From the NCBI GenBank assembly GCA_000727475.1, contig KL647303.1, positions 28,408 to 92,407 of the forward strand: DNA of 64,000 bases, in the 5' to 3' direction. The first letter of the stretch is position 1. Each line of letters opens with the position of its first letter. The position numbers and the translations under genes were made by a program. Source of the stretch: Sarcocystis neurona (Eukaryota > Apicomplexa > Conoidasida > Eucoccidiorida > Sarcocystidae). Below, piece after piece: positions 15,001 to 24,400 of this stretch. Below the pieces are notes generated by a model, which ran no database searches, was not told where the DNA came from, and saw nothing but the letters and a program-made list of their open reading frames with translations.

Positions 15001-18000
15001 TGTGTTTCTTCACCAGCCTGCTGTCCCCTACCCCTTCCCCTCTTCCTGCTGCTTCCCGCAATTTTTGAGTCTGCTCTCCTTCCACCGTTCTCTCCCTCCC
15101 CAGCGTGTTTTCTATCTCCACGTCCTATTCTTTTCTGCGCTCTTCTTTCTTCTCTCCTTCTCTTTTCCACTTCTACTTGTAGTCGCCTCCACTTCCCCCT
15201 CTTCTCCTTCCTTTGGCAATTCTTCGGTGCTCCCCTTCCCCCGTCTCGTCTCTTCCTCTGCCCGCTGCGGCGACTCTTTTACCCTCTCGTCTCCGCCCCG
15301 CACTTCCTTGCATGCCTGCTTTCTTGCCTCAAGAGTAGCGGAGCTGCAGAGGTTCTTCTTCCCCTCTGCCGACCTCTCTCACTTTGTGTCCCCCTTCCCT
15401 CCACTTTTCTGCGGCTCTCGCACTCGTTGTCTATCTCTCCACACCGGTACATACGTGTCGTAATATATATATGTGGATCCACTGACTCGCAGAACGATAA
15501 ATACAGCGAGGTCTGTGGACCCGCACACACGTACTTGTGAGTGGACATATTGTATGAGTACGCGTACGTATATATGTAGAGAGAGAGAGACATAGATAGA
15601 CGGATGGATAGATATATAGATACAGATAGATATACACGTACAGAGAGGCAGACAGAGATAGAGACAGATAGATGTAGATAGACAGATAGATATAGACAGG
15701 CAAAGATACACACGTACATATATATAGACAGATTGATAGATACATATAAATACAGATAGATATGGATAAATACACAGATATAGACAGAATTTAATAGATA
15801 TGGATATAGATAGATATAGATAAGTATGCAATTATAGATAGAATTAGATAGACACGGATACACCTAGAGAGGTGTAGACACATATAGATAGATATGCGTC
15901 CTGCAAGAAGAGTGGACACTGGCTCACCCTTTCTATTTCCTCCTTCTTCTTCTTCACTTCCATGAGCGGGCGTTCCTGTTCAGAACGCTCAGTAGCCAGC
16001 TGTTCAAGCAGCCGCTGCAGCTCCTCCTGTTGCTGCTCCTTCGACGCAATCTGCACCAGCAACCAACAAATCATCGCGCCTTCGGCCACAGCCTTCTTCG
16101 CAGATACACATCTGTACCCCGACGTACGTGGTGAGCACACCTATTAAAAGAAGCTGTCCCCAAAACACGCGTGTACACATATGTAGGGAGAGAAAGAGAC
16201 AGAGAGACAGGCGCATGTACAGAGACAGGCGTTACAGCTGTCTACCTACGGCGCACACGCAGATGCATGCGAAGGTACAGATTTTCACGAAGGAAATAGA
16301 CAGTCGGGGACGTGGTGGGACAAAGGAGGAGCCAAAGAGGGAAGGAAGCAAAAAGGGAGGGAAAAGAAAGGAGCTGCTGCTGTTGCTCTCTCGGCGCTAT
16401 ATACAAAGTGAACAAAGATCCGTCCAGGCGGATGGACGCATGTGCTCATCCCTTGGTAACCACACATATGTATATATGTGTTGATTAACAGAGAGAAACA
16501 GAGGAAATAAAAGAGATGGATAATGGGCGAGTCCGGGGGCAGTCGTTCAATCTTTAGTAGAATGTTTGGGTCCGCTTGTAACACGGAGATGTCTCTATAT
16601 GTAGAACAAGCGGCGCCAAGTCATGCGCGTCCGAGACTGGTCCACGCATCCTTGTCTGCCAGCACACCTTGGCCTGCTCTGTGCGGCCACAACACCAGCT
16701 TCCTTAAGAATTTCGCGTTGTCCTCTAAATACCTTAGGACCAGCTGCATCTACACATGTGCACCTGTTTACATACATATATATATATATATATTTGTATA
16801 TTGTCTCGCATATGCAGAGTACCTGCAGACACACGAGATGCGCAGAGATGTGGACACACATACGTCTGCCAGCGAGTTGACCGCGAGACGGCACGGGGAG
16901 AAAGAGAACGAGAGAGATGGATGAAGAGAGTGACACAAAGAGAGAGCGACACATTTACAGAGAGGGCAGAAAAGAAAAGAGAAAAAAAAACTGAATGACA
17001 GAAACACACGCAGAGACAGAGAGAGACAGACGGAGAACAGAGAAGTAGAGGAGGAGAGGTGGACGAAGAGAGGCAGAGGAAGCAAGCGATTGCCAAAAGG
17101 AGAGACGTGCGCGACAGGGCGGGGACGAAGCGGACGCAGACCGGCTGCTTGCCTGTTTTTCGAGGTCGTCAGCCTTTTGAAGAAGCGCCTCTAGTTCCTT
17201 CGCGGTGTGGATGACGTGCTGCCTGGCGCAGTAGAAGCGGTACGCAATGTCGAAGCGCTCAAGTCTCTGCATTTCCTCTTTGAGAGAAACGTAGGTGTAG
17301 TACTCCTGCCTCTCTTTCCGCAGCCGCTCCAGCGTCGGCTCGATTTCCTCTCGCAAGACGGTGTGGATCTCGTGCAGCTGCGGACCCCGACACACACGGC
17401 ACGGCGCCCACACATGCACAGACGTCCACCCGGCAGACCCGCCGCCGCCCAGGCGCCGTGGACGCAGGGGCCCAGCAGCGGCGCGGTGACGCTTCACCTT
17501 CTCGCAGCTCCTTACCGCAGCGCTACATGCTCCACACACGCAGAGAGAAAGAGATAGGCATGCACGCGTGGGAAATGCAGCGCAGCAGCACGCGCGCCTC
17601 ACACAGACCCCCGCGCAGGAGTGCGGGCGCATGCAGCTGCCACAAGTCCCTCGGGTTACGAAGACAGCGCAGCCCGCCGGACGCATGTGCCGACGCTACA
17701 CGGCGAGCAGAGGAGCCACGCTGTGCTGAACAAGTAATCCCGCCGATTGATCCCCCGGCGGCTCGTCCGCTCGGTGCGCCGCACGAGCCGAGGCACAGGG
17801 TATTTCTTAGACGCGCAGAAAGACGGAAGGAAGGCAGCGACAGGTACGCAAGAGCTTTTACGTGCACGCGGTTCGAACAGAGCATGCGCCTTCACACAGA
17901 TATATAGGCGTATATACTACGGAGAGGAAGAAACACGCGCAGACACACGCACACTTATAAAAACACAGCTCGACATATACACACATATGTGTGTGCAAGT

Positions 18001-21000
18001 ACGCCGACAACATGCGTGTCTTTCCACGTCGATATGTCTTACTTTCACCTGCGTGGGAAAGAGACACACGAAGATGAGGAGAGAAAGCAGAACGCGCGAC
18101 GCAGCAGCGTGACTCGTGCGTTTCTCCTGACCTTCTGGTCTTTCTTTTGCATGAGCTTCACGGCGGTAGCTCTCTTGTACTCGTACAGGCGCGTGCCTGC
18201 CACTTCTTCAATGAGGCCCAGCAATTCCTTCGGTTTCATGTTGACGACTCGCGTTATCTTCCCTTGCTGAATAAGAAAGTGGGGATTGTTGATATTCAGC
18301 TGACACGACTGAAAAAGGTCGCGCACCTCCTTCAGCTGCGCGTTCCGACTGTTCAGCAGGTATCGGTCTCGCCCTCCTGCAGCAGCAGCGAAGCAGCATC
18401 AGCAGCGGAGCAGGAGCAGCAGCGGAGCAGAGCAGAAGCATAAACAGAGACACACATACAGCCGCAGCACACATGCGCACCGTTCCCCGCTAAAAACAGC
18501 CGGAAAGCTGCGAGTTCACGAGCACCGTCAGACGCAGCAGCAGGGAGAGGCGGAGGCGACGCGCGCAGCAGGAGAGAAGCGGCACCGACGACGAACAGCA
18601 ACAGCAGTAGCAACACGCGCAGCGGGAAAGGTGCCACCGCGGCGCCGCACAGAAGCAGCAGCAACAGCAAAAAGAGCACCAGTGACGTCAGCACCATGGC
18701 GGAAGAGGCGCAGACATGCAGCGTCTCGCGGCAACCTTGGTGTATGCAGGAATGTTCGACGACGTAACACGTCTCCTGGTGCATGCAGGAAGCTGCAGGC
18801 GTCCAGTTTCGCTCGCAGCTTCCTAGTAGACAGACGCGTGTCAAAAAAATCACGACGTTGGGAGGTGGTCCTTGGAGCCTAACGTATACTCCTACCTCTT
18901 CACGTACACAGCAACAAGTTGGTCCACATGTACACAGAGAAGGGGAGAGAAAGAGAGAGTGTCCCATCGTCGCGTATTTACACAGGTATACGTGTACACG
19001 TAATATATAACACTCCGCACTCACATCAACGGGAACACAGATATACAAATATCAGTCATGCGACGCCCGCATGCAGAATTCATCCTTGCCTTATTAATAT
19101 ATATATATATATATACACGTCTGCAGTACAAGCGTGTGTAGCAGGTGAAGCTGGCGTAGACACGCGTCTGGTATATGTACGTCTAGGGCCAGAAGCATGA
19201 CACAGATACGTATGCGTCTCTACCGTCCGACAGTAGCATCTACGGACGTCTGAGAATGTACGCCTCTCCTCGATGCATACGTCTATGCGGAGACAGAGAA
19301 TCACACGTATTTTAGCTGCATGCACATCCCCTACCTATCTATTTGCCTGTAGCTTATACCCACCCTGCCTCGCCAGAGGTATACAAGTGTCGAGGGACTT
19401 TGTATGATTTGCAGCAGCTGACGAAGTCTTGGGCTCAACCAAGCTGAAAGAAGGACACTTTCTGCTTTTTCCCCCGCGGTGGACGGCTCTACACCGACTC
19501 GCCCAGCGATCTGTTTCCCTGGCTCACCGGTTATACTCTTCTCTACGTCACAAGGTCCACCCCGCTCACGCGTTTTTCTCGCGCAGGTCTGAGTCTCCTC
19601 CCCTGAGTCTTTTTTTCACCAGAAAGGCGAGACGGAAGCCACTACGAAATTTATCTGTCCGCCGCTGACGGCACCTGCAACCTTTGACTTACTGACGTAT
19701 TTCTTCACATCTGTACGCACGTCTTTTTTACGCATACGCACAGACGACGTGTGTTGGCCAGTCCGCGAAGAACCGTACGGTGACGTGGAGCGGGGAGACT
19801 CATATGTATCTATGTATGTGGAAAGTCACACAGGAGTATGTAAACAGGTTGAGGACGAGGTGAAAAAAGCTATATAACTGTTGTGCGTGCATCAAGATGT
19901 ATCTGTAGGTGGACACTCGAAGAGCTAAGGCAGATCTGTACGAAAAGATACGGATGTATCGCCAGGGATTTTTGCGGGGGAGAAAGTTTGGCTTGAGAAA
20001 CAACAAGTTTGCAAGAAGCCTCTTTCCCTTATCGTGTCTCTTCTGTTCCTCCCTTTCTCTATCTCAGTCGGATTTCTTCTCTTGTGATTTTTTGCTCCGA
20101 CTCGGGATTGTCTGTCTCTTCTTCTCTCCCGGCTGTGTACCCGGTTTCGCTTGGTCTCTTCCGCTCTCGTGGCTTTCTCGTGTTCACTCGCATTTCTCTC
20201 CGTCTCGCCTTCTCTACTGTCCTCTTCGTCTTCTTCCATCGCTCCGTCACGTCCGCGCATCTACTCTACCTCACTTGCACTTCTCTGTTCTTTCCCTCCG
20301 TTCCCTCGCGGTCGCCGCATCATCCCAGTTTTGGGTCTTCCTTCTATTTCGTCGGGTCTCGCCCTTTTCCCGCTTCGCTGCCCTCTTTCGGCTGCGTTGC
20401 TTCTTTTGCACTTCCAACGCGCTGCTACACGCTATACAACGGACGGATATACGCACCTAACGGCTTCCTTCTCCTTTTTTCTCTTGTCTTCTTCCTCTTG
20501 TCTCACCAATGACAATCTGCCGCGTAACGGTAATTTCCGACATATCCCTGTAGGGAAACGGCAACGTGCTGCTTTTCTCCGCCTGGTGCACGTCGTTGCG
20601 AAACTTGATAGTCACCGTCGCCTTCGTCACCCCTGCCTGTCCTTGTTTGTAAACTAAATCATCCAGTTTTGTTGCTCGCACCTGCAACGCGAAAAAATCA
20701 ACGGCACGCACGCGGCGTTTTCAACACTCACATACGCGCCCCTGTGTACGTTGTGGCACATGCGTGGACAGAAGCAGACAAGGTCCGTCCGTCCTTCACG
20801 TGAAAAGCAAACATATATATATATATATATATATCCCTGTATGTAAATTTATACATCTAACGGGTATACCGACTTACCTGGACGTACGTAACTATATACA
20901 CATGTGCGTAGATACATAGATAGACCAACATGTGTGTATACATACATATATATATATGCAGATACGTGGAAACGAAGAAAGAGGATTAGCCACTGCGTGG

Positions 21001-21342
21001 GCTGATTCGGTTCTGCGGAGAAAGGACTGCACACGAACGCAGAAGGCGGACTGCAGTGGTTTCGGCGCGTGCGGCCTGAGCCAAATTGCCGGGTTCGTCT
21101 CTTCTTTGCAGAGCCACAGGCGCGGCGCCCGCAAACACACCCATATACAAAGGCGAGTCTAAAAGGAGACTCACGAGAGAATGATTGGTGATGCCCAGGA
21201 CAAAACAGATGGCATCGAGAATGTTGGACTTTCCGGTTCCGTTGAGGCCGGTGACGGCGTTGAAATGCGGGTGCATCGGGCCGACGTACACGCGATTGCT
21301 GTACGACTTGAAGCCCTCCAGAATAATAGCCTCGATGTACAT
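1..21342 (-). CDS. SMC2: SMC2, condensin core ATPase subunit (5' part of gene, 11 exons, 3' part off the left edge)
   Basis: Structural maintenance of chromosomes protein 2, the condensin ATPase that partners SMC4 in mitotic chromosome compaction. Joined exons: 21342-21175, 20681-20507, 18376-18132, 17377-17153, 16050-15928, 12792-12190, 11354-11155, 8687-8521, 7160-7060, 4062-3904 and 526-398. They total 2295 nt (765 codons), and every junction keeps phase. Visible in order are the N-terminal ATPase lobe with Walker [10 protein letters not shown] (residues 33-41), the Q-loop region around LIQQGKIT, the [12 protein letters not shown] segment, a long coiled-coil arm, a hinge ([15 protein letters not shown], then EYIVVED) and the post-hinge [14 protein letters not shown] segment, which matches the GDVFDPxGTLSGG region of SMC2. 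SMC2 proteins are about 1200 residues, so roughly 400 more, including the second arm, ABC signature and Walker B, should lie left of position 1. The start ATG has A at -3. Identity is certain as SMC; SMC2 rather than SMC4 is chosen from the N-terminus [14 protein letters not shown] and the [13 protein letters not shown] stretch. Confidence 0.96.
398..526 (-). CDS. SMC2: SMC2 exon 11 (post-hinge)
   Basis: 43 codons from cactgcgcag|ATCACG to TGGAAG|gtaaga, phase 0 at both ends. [20 protein letters not shown] then [14 protein letters not shown] continues exon 10 without a gap against the SMC2 consensus (VAFDxRIxTRTVTLxGDVFDPxGTLSGG). Bases 1-397 are intron 11 and consist mostly of TATA-type alternating sequence. 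Confidence 0.93.
527..3903 (-). other. SMC2 intron 10 (3377 bp, alternating TATA/CACATG sequence)
   Basis: It is made almost wholly of alternating purine-pyrimidine DNA (TATATA, TACACATATG, ACGTAC), mixed with CT-rich stretches at 2690-2860 and 3630-3665. No further exon is needed: exons 10 and 11 join in phase and in register with the family. Confidence 0.8.
3904..4062 (-). CDS. SMC2: SMC2 exon 10 (hinge, third part)
   Basis: 53 codons from ctgctgttgcag|GCACTG to CGCCAG|gtagga. It encodes [20 protein letters not shown] and [12 protein letters not shown], corresponding to the SMC2 pattern VALSLVEYxPELxxAMEFVFG-TFVC-AK. The acceptor sits at the very edge of a roughly 650-bp CTG/CAG island. 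Confidence 0.9.
4063..4750. repeat. CAG/GCA trinucleotide island in SMC2 intron 9
   Basis: About 650 bp dominated by imperfect CAG/AGC/GCA triplets on the plus strand, so CUG/UGC on the SMC2 transcript. Sub-blocks with GGAAGG interruptions recur roughly every 33-36 bp between 4245 and 4390. It abuts the acceptor of exon 10. It leaves all six frames open, which explains the long but meaningless poly-Ala, poly-Gln and poly-Leu frames here. Confidence 0.92.
5895..6135. repeat. 50-bp tandem repeat (5 units) with ACGCATGCATGC core
   Basis: The core CGCATGC recurs at about 5914, 5964, 6014 (as CGGATGC), 6064 and 6114, exactly 50 bp apart. The rest of the unit is degenerate: ATCCA, then a GAAANTTGGTCC-like block, then ATAATAATAAC before the core. 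It lies in SMC2 intron 9. Confidence 0.9.
6300..6560. repeat. Purine-rich GACAGAGA/GGGAGAAAAACAG tract
   Basis: The plus strand is nearly all purines with C/A interruptions. Imperfect tandem units of GAGAAAAACAGAAAAG recur between about 6425 and 6510. Intron 9 of SMC2. Confidence 0.75.
6760..6990. repeat. CAG/GCA island in SMC2 intron 9
   Basis: A run of GCAGCAGCA-type triplets with GTA, GCC and ATA variants on the plus strand. It ends about 70 bp downstream, in transcript order, of the exon 9 donor at 7060. Confidence 0.9.
7060..7160 (-). CDS. SMC2: SMC2 exon 9 (hinge, second part)
   Basis: 101 nt from ctgcactgcag|GCAAAGC to AGGCAG|gtaggc. Completed in phase it reads [20 protein letters not shown] and [23 protein letters not shown] matches the RRxTIIPLNK strand of the SMC2 hinge. 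Confidence 0.88.
7161..8520 (-). other. SMC2 intron 8 (1360 bp)
   Basis: It contains the 15-bp minisatellite at 7295-7410, CTG-rich sequence at 7660-7960, CAG-rich sequence at 8050-8410 and little else. The plus-strand open frames here are low-complexity shadows. Confidence 0.8.
7295..7410. repeat. 15-bp tandem repeat GCTCCGCTTGTTACT (8 units)
   Basis: Units start at 7295, 7310, 7325, 7340, 7355, 7370, 7385 and 7400. The GCTCCGC half is well kept and the TTGTTACT half varies. The period is a multiple of three, so the plus strand reads as a pentapeptide repeat (VTAPL-like), but the array lies inside intron 8 of the minus-strand SMC2 gene. Confidence 0.93.
8521..8687 (-). CDS. SMC2: SMC2 exon 8 (hinge, first part)
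   Basis: The acceptor gctgctcttcag|CGTGAAAG follows CTG triplets; the donor is GCTA|gtaagt in phase 1. It encodes [28 protein letters not shown] and [13 protein letters not shown], which match the globular SMC hinge (loss of coil, a G-V-L-I-D-V strand, then the YxVVVED strand). Confidence 0.9.
8688..11154 (-). other. SMC2 intron 7 (2467 bp)
   Basis: The left half (8690-9520) is a dense CAG/GCA island, densest at 9040-9230 with GCAGCAGCAGCACCGG units. From about 9780 to 11000 the sequence is more complex and has no repeats I can see. No plus-strand gene is recognisable in it. Confidence 0.75.
9040..9235. repeat. Dense CAG/ACCGG-CAG island
   Basis: Imperfect tandem units of AGCAGCAGCAGCACCGG, 12-21 bp apart, on the plus strand. 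This is the densest trinucleotide block of SMC2 intron 7. Confidence 0.9.
11155..11354 (-). CDS. SMC2: SMC2 exon 7 (end of first coiled-coil arm)
   Basis: Acceptor cttttgtag|GCGGCGG, donor GCCAC|gtgagt in phase 2. It encodes [20 protein letters not shown] and a Gln-rich coil ending LQELEAT. The split Thr codon is completed exactly by the first base of exon 8. Confidence 0.9.
11405..11530. repeat. CAG/AACGG repeat in SMC2 intron 6
   Basis: Plus-strand AGCAGCAGCAGAACGGTAGA-like units repeat about three times. They begin some 50 bp upstream, in transcript order, of the exon 7 acceptor. Confidence 0.8.
12190..12792 (-). CDS. SMC2: SMC2 exon 6 (long coiled coil with low-complexity insert)
   Basis: 201 codons from ttggcttag|CTGCTGGCG to TCCAAC|gtaagt, a perfect donor, phase 0 at both ends. 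Coiled coil at both ends ([20 protein letters not shown] and [20 protein letters not shown]) flanks about 80 residues of poly-Ser, Arg/Glu-rich and poly-Gly sequence. The insert is in frame and has no stop. It could be a genuine disordered insert, of the kind known in coccidian proteins, or part of it could be an unrecognised short intron. Confidence 0.82.
14466..15430. repeat. About 960-bp polypyrimidine (plus) / polypurine (minus) tract
   Basis: The plus strand is overwhelmingly C and T (TCTCTTCTCCTCC-type) with scattered G. The SMC2 transcript is therefore purine-rich across this part of intron 5. The strand skew is what produces the 287-residue Ser/Leu/Phe-rich open frame on the plus strand. 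Confidence 0.88.
15575..15900. repeat. Degenerate GATA/GACA microsatellite array
   Basis: About 325 bp of AGATAGATA, AGACAGATAGAT and ATAGATATAGA units on the plus strand. It ends close to the exon 5 donor at 15927. Confidence 0.88.
15928..16050 (-). CDS. SMC2: SMC2 exon 5 (coiled coil)
   Basis: 41 codons from ctggtgcag|ATTGCG to GAAAGG|gtgagc, phase 0 at both ends. The Glu/Gln/Lys-rich sequence ([15 protein letters not shown], then [11 protein letters not shown]) has leucine heptads and belongs to the first coiled-coil arm. Confidence 0.85.
17153..17377 (-). CDS. SMC2: SMC2 exon 4, ending at a GC donor
   Basis: 75 codons from acceptor gtccgcag|CTGCACGAG. It encodes [19 protein letters not shown], the start of the coiled-coil arm, and [20 protein letters not shown]. 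No GT fits the exon end. The sequence is AAACAG|gcaagc, a good non-canonical GC donor, and phase 0 is kept into exon 5. Confidence 0.9.
18132..18376 (-). CDS. SMC2: SMC2 exon 3 (Q-loop and EEVAGT region)
   Basis: The acceptor is ctgctgctgcag|GAGGGCG, directly after CTG triplets. The split glycine codon from exon 2 is completed to give [18 protein letters not shown]. It contains [18 protein letters not shown] and [17 protein letters not shown]. It ends QKKDQK|gtcagg; this donor has C at +3, which is unusual, but the next exon continues the conserved alignment without a gap. Confidence 0.94.
18377..20506 (-). other. SMC2 intron 2 (2130 bp)
   Basis: It has a CAG-rich block next to the exon 3 acceptor (18377-18700), TATA-alternating DNA around 18970-19130 with an (AT)9 run at 19097-19115, and a pyrimidine-rich plus-strand tract at 20010-20520 that reaches the exon 2 donor. 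Confidence 0.75.
20507..20681 (-). CDS. SMC2: SMC2 exon 2
   Basis: Acceptor gcgttgcag|GTGCGAGC; donor ATTG|gtgaga in phase 1. It encodes [20 protein letters not shown] through [11 protein letters not shown], a segment highly conserved in SMC2 and diagnostic against other SMC classes. Confidence 0.95.
21175..21342 (-). CDS. SMC2: SMC2 exon 1 (start, Walker A)
   Basis: 56 codons, from ATG at 21342 to donor L|gtgagt. It carries the P-loop GLNGTGKSN and [13 protein letters not shown], the SMC head signature. The sense-strand sequence just before the ATG is pyrimidine-rich with CCAAG at the start. It ends in phase 0 and joins VRATKLDDL of exon 2, as in other SMC2 proteins. Confidence 0.95.
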
Positions 21343-21490
21343 CTTGGCAGAGGGGGAGAGAAAAGACCAGAGAAAGGCGACACCAAGGACGGGGAAAGGA
21401 GGAGAACGGCGGCGGAAAACGCGCAGGGGGGAGACGCCCGAGGAAGACGAAGAGGAAAAACACGCGTGAGAAAAAGACGGGAGAGGAAAA
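21343..21490 (-). promoter_or_regulatory. Pyrimidine-rich leader of SMC2
   Basis: The sense (minus) strand immediately upstream of the ATG is CT-rich (TCTCTCCCCCTCTGCC). This is either a 5' UTR or an intron end, since CTCTGCCAAG does not itself end in a usable AG before the ATG except at CCAAG. I place no transcription start. Confidence 0.3.
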
Positions 21491-24400
21491 TTCAGACAGT
21501 CTGTGCCGTGGTAAAGGGAAATAGTACGTCCTCTCCAAGAGAGGGCCTTCGTCATGCAGAGCGCGCCAGCAGCGACTGCATGCGTTGGGATTCCGCCTGT
21601 CACTTCTTCGCGGGCGGATGCACGAGAAACGCAGCGTAATCACCACGATCTATCTGCCGACCTCCCAAGGTACAGAGGACACAGGCAGATATATATGCCT
21701 AGACGCGTATATATATAAATGTGTGCACATTTGGATGGATAGGTGTGCGTGTGTATATTCATATCTATAGTGCGTACGTGCGGGACATGTGTACGCGTAG
21801 CAGGTCTGTGCGTATGGCCTGTATGTGGCCGCCGTGCAAGAGCTTCACCGCCTTACTGAGGCTACTGGTTAAGCGCTGCGACGGCTTCTAGTGGCCCAGC
21901 TGAGCGAAATTGGTTTGCACGGTGTTCACTGAGGTATTGGCTTGCCAAAACGTGCAACTATGTTAGGTCTGAGGAGGCGAAGTGCGTCTTCCAACGGCGG
22001 GGAAAAACTCCAGCTTCACGCAGATCTGCATCCTTCATCATTCGCACGCATCCTCCGGCAGTTCCTCTCTGCATCATCAAGAAGAACGACTCTCTCGACG
22101 GAGAGAATGTCGCGTGAGTCACAGCGGAAAAAAAACAGATGCCGAGGGGGAACCTTCTGTCCAAGTAGGACACGGGCACCAGCCCAAAAGCCGTTACGCT
22201 GTCCTTTTTTGTCACCGTGCGGTCACCTGCCATAGCAGCGAGAAACTACGCAAACGGCCACGTAAATGTGTATTTGTTCCACACAGTTGTACGTGTGGAA
22301 GTCGATCTTGCGTGTTATAAGAGTGTGTGGCCTGCCAGACCGACCCGCATGTAGCGTAACTGCGCCTGGCAGTTGGCATCCGATGCTTGGCCGTGTAGCC
22401 GCTTACGAATCCAATGTACGAAAGAGCAAGCGGTGCCTGCGGAATACCTGAAGGAGATTTGAGTACGACTGAGGCGACAAGAGATACGAATTAGCGGTCA
22501 TAGTTGAAACAATGGTTGCAAGCAAAACGGAAGTGGCGTCACTGCCGAATTGGCATTAGCTCCCACAAAGCAGCAAGAAGGGTTTCACAGTAGATATGAT
22601 GACATCCAGTCGTCTTTTTTAAGTTTGAACACGAATGCGCTTACTGAACCGCAAGACAATCAGCCCAAGAGACTATAGACGGCACGATATACTTTTGACG
22701 TATACATGTATACGTGCATAGATATTGATTTGTGTGTATAAATGGCCAGTTTTAGATACGTGAGTCTCAAAGTCAAATAGATACTGCCGCTGCGTTAGGG
22801 GAGAGCCGCCTGGCACTCGCTGCTGCCCTTCTTCCACGCGTTGGACTGCTTGGATAGATGCGCGGGAATGTGTCTAGCATTTAGCCAGGATAAACGAAGA
22901 GGATTGGAAGACGACAATGAGGTCTACACTCAATGTGTGGTCTAGGGACAAAGCCACAAAACGACATGGGGGATGCAGATCTTTAGAAGACAAAGTAAGA
23001 CGTCTTGTCACACCAACAGGAAAGCACGATAGTGCTCCAACGAAGTACAAATATTGGACAAATACTCTTTACGAAGTACATGGAAAATGGACCGAGCACA
23101 TTCTAACACTGAAGTCCACAATGACTGGTACTCTTCCCTCCAGATGGCTAACAGAAGCACCGCTCCTCCGGCCGGAACGGCGCTCCACAGTTCACAGTTT
23201 TAGGCGTCCGATAAAATGTGACGTGCTGTTTCTTCCACGTCGTACGCATAATCAGCGTGTTTGAGTGAGTCGAACACATCACGGCACCCACTGTGGGAAA
23301 TCGGTGCCACCTCGGCACACTGAAAATTAGGACGGGCGAGAACCCGCGCAGACTACCTCTGTTGTACCGGAACCCTCCAAAACAGCAAGTTCCCTCCCGC
23401 TCTGCGCTGCATTTGCACACAGGAACGGTCGCTGTATATCTAACAAAAACCGTACAATGTCCTAGTCGGAAATCCTGCAAAACGGAGCTCATTTGAGCAG
23501 TTTCGGGGAAAACCGGGGAAGCCCGGGTCTTAACTGCTTCTGTCGGCACAGTGCCGATGTAGCGGAAGCCGCGAGGCTGTGGAAGAAGCCAAAGGAACCC
23601 GCACTTTTATAAGCCAAAGCGCAGCCTTGTCGAGACAAAAATACGTTAACGTAGCAATTTGTGTCTTAAAATTCGTTATGCACGTTTGGTGAACAATTTT
23701 GTTCGCAGCTCTCCTCACGGCGGGGGACGGAGTAACCAGCTACCCGGGGCAGGGAAGAGAAGTTCCATCTCCGTACGGAAGGACGGGGAGACATGGGAGC
23801 ACTAATTATCCTTGAATCATTGCATGGAAGACGCCCGTGACGGAAAAATGGTGTTGCCTGGTAATTCCGGTGGATATAGAGAGAATAAGTTATGCAGACA
23901 GATAAGCTGATAGAACTGTCCAGTACTCGATTGGAGGTCTTGGAATCCGGCGAAGGCGTCACACGCCGGCATGACCGTGTGCGCCGGCCCCTGTCGGGCG
24001 AACAGCTCAACAGGGGTTGTGCGCGTTGAGTAGGCACACAGCCCGGCTTTACCGTTGCAACACGGAACGGAGAACGAAAACTTTGTGCATACAAATACAG
24101 CCGCTGGAGCCAGGAAGTGTTCTCCATTCTTGACTCACGAATGTAATGTGCGTATCCGTGCAGAAGGAGGAGACTGTCATCTGTCCGTTCTGGCATGCGC
24201 AGCCAATGTGGATCGCATTTGTGCTCGATTCTCCGGTGGAGTGATTATACCTGTACCAGCAAACAGTATGCGTATTTGGGTCGTCTCTCTGGTAACCTCC
24301 TCATGTGTTCGATACTTACGTGTCTAGGTACATTCCCACGTAGGTGGGAAACTTGTCGAGGGTATTCACATAAATCAAGTGGGTAGTTGCTTTCAACGTA

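Larger units (their letters stand above)
12793..15927 (-). other. SMC2 intron 5 (3135 bp)
   Basis: In plus-strand order it holds a purine-rich GAGACAGA block (12835-13400), mixed sequence (13400-14460), a nearly 1-kb pyrimidine tract (14466-15430) and a degenerate GATA array (15575-15900). I found no exon-like conserved segment inside it. Confidence 0.75.

Noticed and set aside
14600..15463. 287-codon plus-strand Ser/Phe/Leu frame
   Set aside because: A product of the polypyrimidine tract inside SMC2 intron 5.
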